Origin: Methylobacterium currus
GTDB taxonomy: Bacteria; Pseudomonadota; Alphaproteobacteria; Rhizobiales; Beijerinckiaceae
Direction of reading: 5' to 3'
Length of the DNA: 64,000 bases
NCBI RefSeq assembly: GCF_003058325.1
Contig: NZ_CP028843.1
Coordinates: 2,266,001 to 2,330,000, forward strand
Shown: piece after piece, positions 26,374-34,161 of the stretch
Position numbering within the stretch: position 1 is the stretch's first letter
Layout of the letters: each line of letters opens with the position of its first letter
Position numbers and translations under genes: made by a program
Notes under the pieces: generated by a model
The model's database searches: none
Told to the model about the DNA's origin: nothing
What the model saw: the letters and a program-made list of their open reading frames with translations, nothing else

Positions 26374-26479
26374 CTAGAGCATTTTTCGACGAAGCAGATA
26401 GCGGTTCGCCGCAGAAAATGCGGCAAAATCAAGGACCTAGAGTCTCGTCCGATTGCAGCGCGATCGGATGATGCTCTAG
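26374..26479. repeat. Palindromic intergenic repeat, ~106 bp
   Basis: The element is bounded by inverted termini CTAGAGCAT (26374-26382) and ATGCTCTAG (26471-26479). It has an inner hairpin with arms TCCGAT and ATCGGA near its right end. The boundary pattern resembles the short palindromic elements scattered between genes in Hyphomicrobiales. No second copy was found in this window, so the repetitive nature is inferred from form. Confidence 0.55.
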
Positions 26480-26555
26480 AACGAAAAAAGAACAGGCGGG
26501 CCGGCGATTGACGGCCGCGCTTCGGGCGTCAGGGATTGGTGGCGGGAGATACAGG

Positions 26556-26810
26556 ATGGCGATGCGGACGACCTTCATGGTGCAGACATTCGAGGTGCAC
26601 CGGAAGCGGTTGCGGCCGGGCGCGCGCGACGTGGCGCCGACGGAGAGCGGGGCGCTCAAGCGCGCCGAGGCGATTGCCGGCCGGATGCCGGGGGCCGCCG
26701 CCCTGCGCATCGTCGCGGATGACGAGACCGGCGAACTCGACAGCGTGACGATCCTCGGCACCTTCGGCGAGGTCCCGGACGACTTCGCCGAGCAGATCAG
26801 CGGCGGGTAG
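26556..26810 (+). CDS. Conserved-looking small protein, unknown function
   Basis: This 84-residue protein starts at ATG 26556 behind GGGAGATACAGG; a second ATG six bases on is possible. Beginning MAMRTTFMVQTFEVHRKRLR, it looks like a compact alpha/beta protein with an acidic C-terminus (DDETGELDSVTILGTFGEVP). No signal or membrane segment is present. Coding is supported by the high third-position G+C and lack of competing frames. The family was not recognised. Confidence 0.6.
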   Translation: MAMRTTFMVQTFEVHRKRLRPGARDVAPTESGALKRAEAIAGRMPGAAALRIVADDETGELDSVTILGTFGEVPDDFAEQISGG

Positions 26811-26930
26811 AGGATTGCTCGACGCTGCTCGTCGCGGACGCTGCGGCACGATCGACGACATGGAGCATGGCCCGGGCACAGGCCAGCCAATGCGGAGCCA
26901 TCGCAGGATGCTCCGGACAAGGAGTGAATC

Positions 26931-27206
26931 ATGGCCTTCAAGGCGAAATCCGCGGCCGAGACCAAGGCAGCAGAACTGGCCGCGATCCTGATCCGGATCG
27001 CCGACCGGGAGGGCGCGCCGGTCCAGGTCGGCGTCGAGACCTTGCGGCGCGCGAGCCCGCGCCTGACGCCGCTGGCGATCGGGCAGATGTTCCGCCGGCA
27101 CCGCGACGAGCTGGAAGCGGCGCTGTCGGAGCGCGGCTACACGCTCGTCGATTACGCCGACCAGGGCCCCGGACGCGGGATGGAATTCGAGATCGGGCCG
27201 GCCTGA
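26931..27206 (+). CDS. Small hypothetical protein
   Basis: The 91-residue protein starts at ATG 26931 behind a strong AAGGAGTG ribosome site. The sequence MAFKAKSAAETKAAELAAIL suggests an N-terminal helix, and a central stretch (VQVGVETLRRASPRLTPLAI, then FRRHRDELEAALSERGY) could be a small helical DNA- or protein-binding unit. No family is recognised. It lies 120 bases after the preceding small gene on the same strand, and the two may share a transcript. Confidence 0.6.
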   Translation: MAFKAKSAAETKAAELAAILIRIADREGAPVQVGVETLRRASPRLTPLAIGQMFRRHRDELEAALSERGYTLVDYADQGPGRGMEFEIGPA

Positions 27207-27657
27207 CCGCCCGGGGCTCCACTCCATGCGCCGGGCGCATGGCACCCCGCACCAAGGTCCGGATTGTGCAGTGCGAAAGTTCATGGGATACATGGCTCAC
27301 GCAAGGACGCGATGGCGTCGCGGACTTGCCAGCCCTCTTGGGCGTTTCCTCCCTAGACTTCGGGCCGCTCGCAAGAGTGGCCTTTTTTCTTTTCAGCCTC
27401 ATTTTCTGTCGTCTCCTGGTGCACCCTGACCAGATTCGGCACGCCCGCGGCGACGACATGGCTCTGGGCCATCGCGATCGGCCGGGCCTCCGGCAGCCCC
27501 CGGCACGAATCGGCGCTCTCGCCGCCCCGCGTCCTCTTTCGGCGAACGCGCCCTAGATCCGGTTTCGGGATGGGGCGCCCCGAGACCGTTCGTTGTCCTC
27601 GCCCGCAGCGGCCGAGCCGCCGGGCCCGGGCGCAGGAGCTGCCAGAAGGAGCTTGCC
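27207..27657. other. Intergenic region upstream of poxB
   Basis: A pyrimidine-rich AT patch (about 27380-27410, containing a T6 run) lies between two GC-rich stretches and is the best place for a promoter. Short open frames on both strands lack ribosome sites and are not accepted. No RNA gene was seen. Confidence 0.4.
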
Positions 27658-27675
27658 ATGAGGAGCTTGCCATGA
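27658..27675 (+). promoter_or_regulatory. Five-codon mini-ORF overlapping the poxB start
   Basis: ATG AGG AGC TTG CCA TGA: its stop overlaps the poxB ATG at 27672. It arises because a 15-base segment carrying the ribosome site and start (AGGAGCTTGCCATGA) is tandemly duplicated. Ribosomes starting at the first copy could reinitiate at poxB. This is seen in sequence; any effect on expression is inferred. Confidence 0.4.
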
Positions 27676-29405
27676 CGGGCCGCACCGTTGCCGATCTGTG
27701 CATCGAGACCCTGGAACGGGCCGGCGTCGACCGCGTCTACGGCGTCGTCGGCGACAGCCTGAACGGCCTCACCGAGGCGATCCGGGCCAGAGGCAAGATC
27801 CGCTGGGTGCATGTGCGCCACGAGGAGGTGGCGGCCTTCGCGGCCTCGGCCGATTCGCAAGGAACGGGCGGGCTCGCGGTCTGCGCCGGCTCCTGCGGGC
27901 CGGGCCATCTCCACCTCATCAACGGCCTCTACGACGCCCACCGCACGCGCACCCCGGTGCTGGCGATCGCCGCCCACATCCCCTCGCCCGAGATCGGCAC
28001 CACCTACTTCCAGGCCACCCACCCGGAGGAGCTGTTTCGGGAGTGCAGCCACTATTGCGAGCTGGTCTCCGACCCAGGCCAGCTTCCGTTCGTCCTCGAG
28101 ATCGCGATCCGCACGGCGATCGGCAAAGGCGGCGTGTCGGTGGTGGTCCTCCCGGGCGACGTCGCCCTGAAGGAGGCGCCCGAGCGGGCGCTCGCCGCGC
28201 CCGCGACGCTCGCCCCGAAGCCGCCGATCGTCCTGCCGCCAGCGGACGAGCTCGACGCGCTGGCCGACCTCCTCAACGGGTCGGAAAAGGTGACTCTGTT
28301 CTGCGGGCGCGGCTGCGCCGGGGCGCGGGACCAGGTGATCCGCCTCGCCGAGGCCCTTCGGGCGCCGGTGGTGCACGCGCTCGGCGGCAAGGAGCATGTC
28401 GAGAGCGACAATCCCTACGACGTCGGCATGACCGGGCTGATCGGCTTCTCCTCCGGCTACGCCGCGATGGAGGCCTGCGACGCCCTGCTCTTGCTCGGCA
28501 CCGACTTTCCCTACCGCCAATTCTACCCCGAGAAGGCCAGGATCGCCCAGGTCGACATCCGGCCCGAGAATCTCGGCCGCCGCTGCCGCCTCGACCTCGG
28601 CCTCGTCGGCGACGTCGCCGTCACGATCGCCGGCCTGCTGCCGCGGCTGACAGCGCGCAAGGAGTCCGGTCACCTGGAACGCTGCCTCAGGCACTACGCC
28701 AAGGCCCGCGAGGGGCTCGACGAGCTCGCCACCGGCAAGCCCGGCCGCAAGCCGATCCACCCGCAATACCTGACCCGGCTGGTCAGCGAGGCGGCGAGCC
28801 CCGACGCGGTGTTCACGGCCGATGTCGGCACCCCGACGATCTGGGCGGCGCGCTATCTCAAGATGTCACAGGGCCGGCGGCTGATCGGCTCCTGGGCGCA
28901 CGGCTCGATGGCCAACGCCATGGCGCACGCGATCGGGCTGCAGGCCGCACTGCCGGATCGGCAGGTGATCGCGCTCGCCGGCGACGGCGGCTTCACCATG
29001 CTGATGGGCGACCTCCTCACCCTGGTGCAGGAGAGGCTGCCGGTGAAGGTGGTGGTGTTCAACAACGGCACGCTGGGCTTCGTCGAGTTGGAGATGAAGG
29101 CCGCCGGCTACCTCGAGACCGGCGTCGCGCTCCAGAACCCGGACTTTTCCGCCATCGCCCGGGCCGCCGGCCTGCACGGGCGCCGGGTCGAGGATCCGGG
29201 CGAGCTGGAGGGGGCGCTGGCCGAGATGCTGGCCCATGACGGCCCCGCCCTCCTCGACGTGGTGACGAACCGCCAGGAACTTGCCATGCCACCCCGGATC
29301 CAGGCCGAGCAGGTGAAGGGCTTCAGCCTCTACGTGATGCGGGCGGTGATGAACGGCCGCGGCGACGAGATCGTCGACCTGGCCAAATCCAACCTGATCC
29401 GGTGA
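27672..29405 (+). CDS. poxB: Pyruvate dehydrogenase (quinone), PoxB type
   Basis: The 577-residue thiamine-diphosphate enzyme matches the usual ~570. The N-terminal domain carries the catalytic Glu in HVRHEEVAAFAA (~52). The middle domain has FAD-binding character, and the ThDP motif GDGGFTMLMGDLL runs to VVVFNN at ~440-467. The C-terminus (FSLYVMRAVMNGRGDEIVDL) matches the lipid-activated membrane-binding helix of PoxB. It oxidises pyruvate to acetate and CO2 and passes electrons to ubiquinone at the membrane. The ATG at 27672 is chosen over the mini-ORF ATG because it is in frame. Its 3' end overlaps the convergent rcnA frame by 76 bases. Confidence 0.88.
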   Translation: MTGRTVADLCIETLERAGVDRVYGVVGDSLNGLTEAIRARGKIRWVHVRHEEVAAFAASADSQGTGGLAVCAGSCGPGHLHLINGLYDAHRTRTPVLAIAAHIPSPEIGTTYFQATHPEELFRECSHYCELVSDPGQLPFVLEIAIRTAIGKGGVSVVVLPGDVALKEAPERALAAPATLAPKPPIVLPPADELDALADLLNGSEKVTLFCGRGCAGARDQVIRLAEALRAPVVHALGGKEHVESDNPYDVGMTGLIGFSSGYAAMEACDALLLLGTDFPYRQFYPEKARIAQVDIRPENLGRRCRLDLGLVGDVAVTIAGLLPRLTARKESGHLERCLRHYAKAREGLDELATGKPGRKPIHPQYLTRLVSEAASPDAVFTADVGTPTIWAARYLKMSQGRRLIGSWAHGSMANAMAHAIGLQAALPDRQVIALAGDGGFTMLMGDLLTLVQERLPVKVVVFNNGTLGFVELEMKAAGYLETGVALQNPDFSAIARAAGLHGRRVEDPGELEGALAEMLAHDGPALLDVVTNRQELAMPPRIQAEQVKGFSLYVMRAVMNGRGDEIVDLAKSNLIR

Positions 29406-30604
29406 GCCAGCCGATCGGGTGACCGGGTCTGCACCGTCCCTCGGCGGCGACGCCGCCGAGGGACGGCCACCTCGCGCCGGTCAGGATGCCGCGCGGCACT
29501 CCCCGCCCGGGCGGCGTGCCAGGCCGGTCCGTGCTGGATGCCTTGCCAGCCGAGCCACCCGGTATAGAGGCCGATCAGCACGATCAGCGCGGCGGAGGCG
29601 TAGGGAGCCCGCCGGGCGAGCGTGCCGAAGCCGGACCAGCGCGACGCGACGTGCCGGACGCTGAGGGCGGCCAGGACGCCCGCGGACACCATCGTGAGCG
29701 CGAGCCCGATGCTGAAGCAGACCACGAGGGCGAAGCCGAGGCTGAACTGCTTGAGCTGGATGCACAGGAGCAGCACCGTGATCGCCGCCGGGCACGGGAT
29801 CAGCCCGCCGGTCAGGCCGAACAGGACGATCTGCCCCGTCGTGACGTGGCGGCCCGCGAAGCGCCGCCGGATGTCCTCGGCATGGGCCCGGGCATGGGCG
29901 TCGTCCTCGTCTCCCAGGTCCAGGTGGTCGTGCTCCTCGAACGCGACCTCGTGCTCCTCCGCGCCGGCCGGCCCGTCGAGGCGCAGCCGTGCCGTGAAGG
30001 CGTGCGGCTCCGGGATCTCCTCGCGGCTCTCGAGCCGGTCGCCCTTGCGGATGAAGCCGAATGTCTGCCGCGCCCCGTCGGGACGCAGCGTCGTGACGGT
30101 CAGCACCGCTTCGTCGGGCAGCGGGCCGCGCTTGCTCCGCACGTGCCAGCGCGGCGGCACGCCGTCCTCGAACACCGCGAGCGTCAGCAGCCCGCCGCGG
30201 GTCGCGACGGGGTGGGGCTCGTCGTTGTGATGGTGGCGGTCATGGCGATGCGGGTGGCCGTGGTGCTCGCGCCAGGTGCGCCACGCCATCCAGAGCGCGA
30301 CGCCGACGATCAGGACGGAGGAGGCGAGCTGGAAATACGGCTCGGACGACTCTCCCCAATGCTGCCCGAACGATTGCCCGGCCAGCGCGATCACCCAGAC
30401 GACGGCGGTGTGCGAGAGCGTGGCCGCCAGCCCGAGGAGCACCGCCTGCGTGACCGTCCCGCGCACCGCGACGATGAAGGCCGCCATCATCGTCTTGGAG
30501 TGGCCGGGTTCGAGGCCGTGCAGGGCGCCCAGCAGGATCGCGCTCGGTACGAACAGCCAGGCATGGGCGGCTCCCTGCTGCAGCAGGTCGGGCAGCGACG
30601 TCAT
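29330..30604 (-). CDS. rcnA: Nickel/cobalt efflux protein RcnA type
   Basis: The 424-residue inner-membrane exporter has about six to eight hydrophobic segments and a His-rich cytoplasmic loop (HHGHPHRHDRHHHNDEPH). The family metal motif is HGLEPGHSKTMMAAF in the first segment, and GGLIPCPAAITVLLL is the second signature. It starts 14 bases after rcnR on the same strand and so shares its metal-induced promoter. The last ~70 residues (from about 29540 down) are Arg-rich and unlike the family, and the frame overlaps the 3' end of poxB. A recent loss of the normal stop is likely, though an ordinary extension cannot be excluded. Confidence 0.88.
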   Translation of the reverse strand: MTSLPDLLQQGAAHAWLFVPSAILLGALHGLEPGHSKTMMAAFIVAVRGTVTQAVLLGLAATLSHTAVVWVIALAGQSFGQHWGESSEPYFQLASSVLIVGVALWMAWRTWREHHGHPHRHDRHHHNDEPHPVATRGGLLTLAVFEDGVPPRWHVRSKRGPLPDEAVLTVTTLRPDGARQTFGFIRKGDRLESREEIPEPHAFTARLRLDGPAGAEEHEVAFEEHDHLDLGDEDDAHARAHAEDIRRRFAGRHVTTGQIVLFGLTGGLIPCPAAITVLLLCIQLKQFSLGFALVVCFSIGLALTMVSAGVLAALSVRHVASRWSGFGTLARRAPYASAALIVLIGLYTGWLGWQGIQHGPAWHAARAGSAARHPDRREVAVPRRRRRRGTVQTRSPDRLAHRIRLDLARSTISSPRPFITARIT

Positions 30605-30618
30605 GAGGGCGCTCTTTG

Positions 30619-30897
30619 CTACTTGAGGTAGGTCCGCACCACCTCGATCAGCTCGGCCGCGCCCCTGGCGCGGTCGGCATCCGGCTCGCTGTCCGGGTTC
30701 ACGACGTGGTGGCGGATATGGTCTTCCATCAGCTCGGCGGTCAGGCCGTTGATGGCCCCGCGCATCGAGGCGACCAGCATCAGCACATCGGCGCAGCCGA
30801 GCTCGGCCTCCAGGGCCCGCTCGACGGCTTCCGCCTGTCCCTTGATCCGGCGCACCCGCGCCAGCAGCTTGGTCTTGTCCTTGATCGTGTGGGCCAT
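30619..30897 (-). CDS. rcnR: Ni/Co-sensing repressor RcnR (CsoR/RcnR family)
   Basis: The 92-residue all-helical repressor carries the complete RcnR nickel/cobalt fingerprint: His3 (MAH), Cys35 (in ELGCADV), His60 and His64 (in MEDHIRHH). This distinguishes it from copper (CsoR) or formaldehyde (FrmR) sensors. It should bind DNA without metal and release with Ni(II) or Co(II), derepressing rcnR-rcnA. The ATG at 30897 follows AGGAAG. A GC-tract operator lies 25 bases upstream. Confidence 0.92.
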   Translation of the reverse strand: MAHTIKDKTKLLARVRRIKGQAEAVERALEAELGCADVLMLVASMRGAINGLTAELMEDHIRHHVVNPDSEPDADRARGAAELIEVVRTYLK

Positions 30898-30922
30898 GGG
30901 ACCGGACTTCCTGGTCTGGATA

Positions 30923-30941
30923 GATAGGGGGGTACCCTATC
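30923..30941 (-). promoter_or_regulatory. RcnR operator
   Basis: Inverted arms GATAGGG and CCCTATC flank GGGTA, giving a G6 tract between AT-containing ends. RcnR-type proteins recognise exactly such TA-flanked G-tracts (TACT-G6-N-AGTA in E. coli). It lies immediately upstream of rcnR. Confidence 0.75.
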
Positions 30942-31488
30942 GTTGTCGAGGGAAAAATGGGTGTTGCGTCATAGCCTACCCGCGGCACGGACGCCGAGAC
31001 CCGCCCGGCCTCCCGCATGCGTGCCGGTCGGGCGCCGGCCCGGTGGACAAGATCCCTGACCCGCGAGCCGACCCCGACGCGTGGATCACGGACGGCGAAG
31101 CTTTCGTCGCATGAGACCAGTCGCCCGCAGGCAGGGCGGGCCGCACCCCGCGCGCCGCAATTTATATGTCTTCCGGACTAATCCATACGGGAGAAGCATG
31201 CTTGACCCTGCGTTGGCGGTCCAGCCATGCCATTCGACCGGCGCCCCGGCCTATCCGCGGGTTCACAAGCTCTTCTTCTTGACTTGACCGCACTGGACGC
31301 CGATCCACAAAAGTCGTTCTGTCTATCAAAGGGATAAATCAGCCGTCACTCTCATTATAATAGCTAAAAAACATAGTTCTTGTGAGCGTTTATCGATTTT
31401 GCCATTCGGTTTCCAGCCGCGGCCGCCCGGGCTCCGCCCTGATGTTGCTGGCCGCGCCCAGCGTTCCCGCTCGCCCTGGATTCTCGTC
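30942..31488 (+). other. Leader region of the TonB receptor operon
   Basis: GC-rich to ~31150, then AT-rich. A perfect TATAAT lies at 31356-31361, 128 bases before the receptor ATG, but no clear -35 box is spaced to it. A 29-codon ORF at 31198 with a GGGAGAAGC site ends in a Leu/Phe-rich stretch; it could be a leader peptide but is not claimed as a gene. No convincing Fur, Irr or RirA site and no riboswitch was recognised by eye. Confidence 0.4.
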
Positions 31489-33843
31489 ATGCCCGTCCCG
31501 TCGTCGCGTCGCGCCTTCCCCCTCTCGCTCGCGGGGCGTCGGCTGACCCGGTCGCTCCTGTCGGGCGTGGTGCTGTCGGCCGGCATGGCGGCGGGCGCGC
31601 GCGGCCAGGACGGGAGCGAGATCGCCCTCGACACGATCAGCATCGAGGGCGCCCCCCGCCCGGTCGCCGCGACCGCCGCCGGCACGCAACCGGGCGGCGC
31701 CCGCGGGCCGGTGCCGGGCTACGTCGCCTCGCGCAGCGTCGTGGCGACCAAGACCGACACGCCGATCCTCGAGACCGCGCAATCGATCACCGTGATCGGC
31801 CGCGAGCAGATCGAGGACCAGAACGCGCTCACCATCAACCAGGCCCTGCGCTACAGCCCGAGCGTGACGACCGAGCAGCGCGGCGGTGCCGGTTCGACGC
31901 GGCTGGAGCAGTTCTCGATCCGCGGCTTCACCGCGCCGCTCTTCCTCGACGGGATGCGCCTGCCGACCTCCCGGGATGCCTTCCCGTCGGTCGATCCCTA
32001 CCGGCTCGAGCGCATCGACATCATCAAGGGCCCGGCCTCGGTGCTCTACGGCCAGTCCGGCCCCGGCGGCATCGTCAACCTCACGTCGAAGATGCCGCAA
32101 TTCGTCCGCCACGGCGAGGTCTTCGTCCAGGGCGGCGGCTTCAGCGAGGTCCGGGGCGGCTTCGATGTCGGCGGGCCGATCGCCTCCGAGACCACCGTGC
32201 CGGGCACCGAGCAATTCGCCTACCGGGTGACGGGCCTCGGCTGGAACGGCGACGGGCCGGCGGTGACGACGCGGGTCGAGCGCGCCTTCATCCAGCCGAG
32301 CCTGACCTGGCGGCCTTCGGCCGACACCTCGCTCACCGTGCTCGGCCTCTACCAGCGCGATCCGTTCTCCGGGTTCTACGGCGGCTTCCCGGCCTTCGGC
32401 ACGCTCTTCCCGCGCAATTTCGGCAACGGCATCGTCGGGCGCCTGCCGGTCGACTTCTACGACGGCGACCGCAATTTCGAGCAGTCCGACCGCACGCAAG
32501 CCGCGGTGACCTACATCCTCGACCACCGGTTCGACGACGCGTTCCGGTTCCACTCGTCGGGCCGCTTCCTGCGCACGGAAGGGCAGTATCGCAGCGTCTA
32601 CGGCGCCTTCAGCGCCACCACGCCGATCTCCACGCCCTCGGCGCTGACGACCGGGCCGCTGATCAACCGCTCGCGCATCGCCACCGACGTGGCGATCGAC
32701 GCCTACACGATGGACAACTATTTCGAGGCGACGTTCGACACCGGGCCCCTTGCCCATACCGCCCTGTTCGGCGTCGACCACCAGACGATCGAGACCCGGA
32801 CGCTCTCGACCCCGTTCCCCGCCGCGCCCGACCTCAACGCGCTGGCGCCGAACTACGACATGACCATCGCGGTGCCGGGCTTCACCAGCAATGCCCGCAT
32901 CACCGCGCAGCAGACCGGCGTCTACCTCCAGGACCAGATCAAGGTCGACCGCCTGGTCCTGACGCTGGGCGGACGCTACGACACCGCCCGGCAGACCGGG
33001 CCGACCCGGACGCTCGCCACCGGCGCCGTGGCGTTCCAGGACGTACCCTCCGACGCGCTGACCTACCGGGCGAGCCTGCTCTACCGCTTCGACAGCGGCG
33101 TCGCGCCCTACGTCTCCTACAGCGAGGCCTTCGAGCCGATCATCAGTGGACGCATCTACGATCCGGCCTTCGGCACCGCCGGGCGCATCCCGGACCCGAT
33201 CTCCAGCCGGCAATACGAAGCCGGCATCAAATACCAGCCGCCGGGCACCGACATCCTGCTCACCGCGGCGGCCTTCGACATCAAGCGCTCGAACACCCTG
33301 ACGGCCGACCCGGTGAACGGCCCGACCTTCAGCCTCCAGACCGGCGAGATCGGCGTGCAGGGCGTCGAGTTCGAGGCCCGCGCGACGCTGGCCGAGGGGC
33401 TGAACCTGATCGGCGGCGTGTCGTTCCTCGACATCCGCAACACCCGCGACACCGCCACGACCTTCAACCAGGTCACGGGCCGGCAGGTGCCGATCGTGGG
33501 CCTGCGTCCGGTCCAGGTGCCGGACCGCACCGCCTCGCTGTTCCTCGATTATCGCTTCCAGTCCGGCCCGCTCCTCGGCTTGAGCCTCGGCGGAGGCGTC
33601 CGCTACCTCGGCGGCTCCTGGGGCGATCCGGCCAACACCTTCCGGGTGCCCGAGGCCGTGCTGGTCGACGCGGTGGCGGCCTATGACCTCAAGCATCTCG
33701 ACCCGAAGCTCACGGGCTTCAATCTGCAGGTCAATGCCCAGAACCTCCTCGACGACCGTACCGTGACCGGCTGCTTCTCCTACGCCACCTGCTTCTACGG
33801 CCTGCCGCGCACGGTCTACGCGACCCTGCGTTACCGTTGGTAA
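31489..33843 (+). CDS. TonB-dependent siderophore receptor
   Basis: The 784-residue outer-membrane receptor starts at ATG 31489; an upstream TTG is rejected because it would precede the signal peptide. The signal region runs to ~38 (VVLSAGMAAGARGQ). The segment EIALDTISIEG is a TonB box. The plug domain (~65-190) shows the siderophore-receptor pattern (PILETAQSITVIGREQIED, later IDIIKGPASVLYGQSGPGG), followed by a 22-strand-type barrel ending in YATLRYRW with the terminal aromatic. There is no FecA-like signalling extension. Three membrane-protein genes typical of ferric-siderophore clusters follow in the same direction. The siderophore is unknown. Confidence 0.93.
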   Translation: MPVPSSRRAFPLSLAGRRLTRSLLSGVVLSAGMAAGARGQDGSEIALDTISIEGAPRPVAATAAGTQPGGARGPVPGYVASRSVVATKTDTPILETAQSITVIGREQIEDQNALTINQALRYSPSVTTEQRGGAGSTRLEQFSIRGFTAPLFLDGMRLPTSRDAFPSVDPYRLERIDIIKGPASVLYGQSGPGGIVNLTSKMPQFVRHGEVFVQGGGFSEVRGGFDVGGPIASETTVPGTEQFAYRVTGLGWNGDGPAVTTRVERAFIQPSLTWRPSADTSLTVLGLYQRDPFSGFYGGFPAFGTLFPRNFGNGIVGRLPVDFYDGDRNFEQSDRTQAAVTYILDHRFDDAFRFHSSGRFLRTEGQYRSVYGAFSATTPISTPSALTTGPLINRSRIATDVAIDAYTMDNYFEATFDTGPLAHTALFGVDHQTIETRTLSTPFPAAPDLNALAPNYDMTIAVPGFTSNARITAQQTGVYLQDQIKVDRLVLTLGGRYDTARQTGPTRTLATGAVAFQDVPSDALTYRASLLYRFDSGVAPYVSYSEAFEPIISGRIYDPAFGTAGRIPDPISSRQYEAGIKYQPPGTDILLTAAAFDIKRSNTLTADPVNGPTFSLQTGEIGVQGVEFEARATLAEGLNLIGGVSFLDIRNTRDTATTFNQVTGRQVPIVGLRPVQVPDRTASLFLDYRFQSGPLLGLSLGGGVRYLGGSWGDPANTFRVPEAVLVDAVAAYDLKHLDPKLTGFNLQVNAQNLLDDRTVTGCFSYATCFYGLPRTVYATLRYRW

Positions 33844-33852
33844 GGAGGTGTC

Positions 33853-34161
33853 ATGACCCGCTCATCCACGCTTCCCTCCCGGGCCGCGGTGGCAGGACGC
33901 GTCGTCCTCGCCACGGGGGGCGGCTACGCGGTCGCCGGCCTCGCGACCGCGCTCCTGTCGCTGATCCTGCCGATGCCCCGGTCGGAAGCCGTGACGACGG
34001 CGACGCTCCTGAGCTTCGTCATCATGGTGGGCCTCGTGGTCGCGGTCTTCGCGGCCCGCTCGCTTCGGCGCGCCGCCGCGATCGTCGGAGGGCTCGCCAT
34101 CGTGCTCGGCCTCGCGCTCTGGTGCGTTGCCGGATCTCTTCCCATCGGATCGTCGCCATGA
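33853..34161 (+). CDS. DUF3649-type small membrane protein
   Basis: The 102-residue protein has three hydrophobic segments (about 13-38, 48-68 and 74-94). It begins 9 bases after the receptor stop with GGAGGTGTC as ribosome site and overlaps the next gene by ATGA. Size, topology and context match the DUF3649 proteins found between TonB receptors and PepSY proteins in iron-uptake clusters. Its biochemical role is not known. Confidence 0.75.
   Translation: MTRSSTLPSRAAVAGRVVLATGGGYAVAGLATALLSLILPMPRSEAVTTATLLSFVIMVGLVVAVFAARSLRRAAAIVGGLAIVLGLALWCVAGSLPIGSSP

Noticed and set aside
27353..27469. Antisense reading coding MAQSHVVAAGVPNLV and onward, upstream of poxB
   Set aside because: Short, no ribosome site, and ends in a lysine run from the T-rich promoter-like patch.
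31198..31287. 29-codon ORF upstream of the TonB receptor, possible leader peptide
   Set aside because: It has a ribosome site but no conserved features, no following attenuator hairpin, and ordinary composition.
30942..31488. Searched for a Fur, Irr or RirA box or cobalamin riboswitch before the TonB receptor
   Set aside because: No sequence close enough to the known consensus forms was seen by eye; only a TATAAT is recorded.
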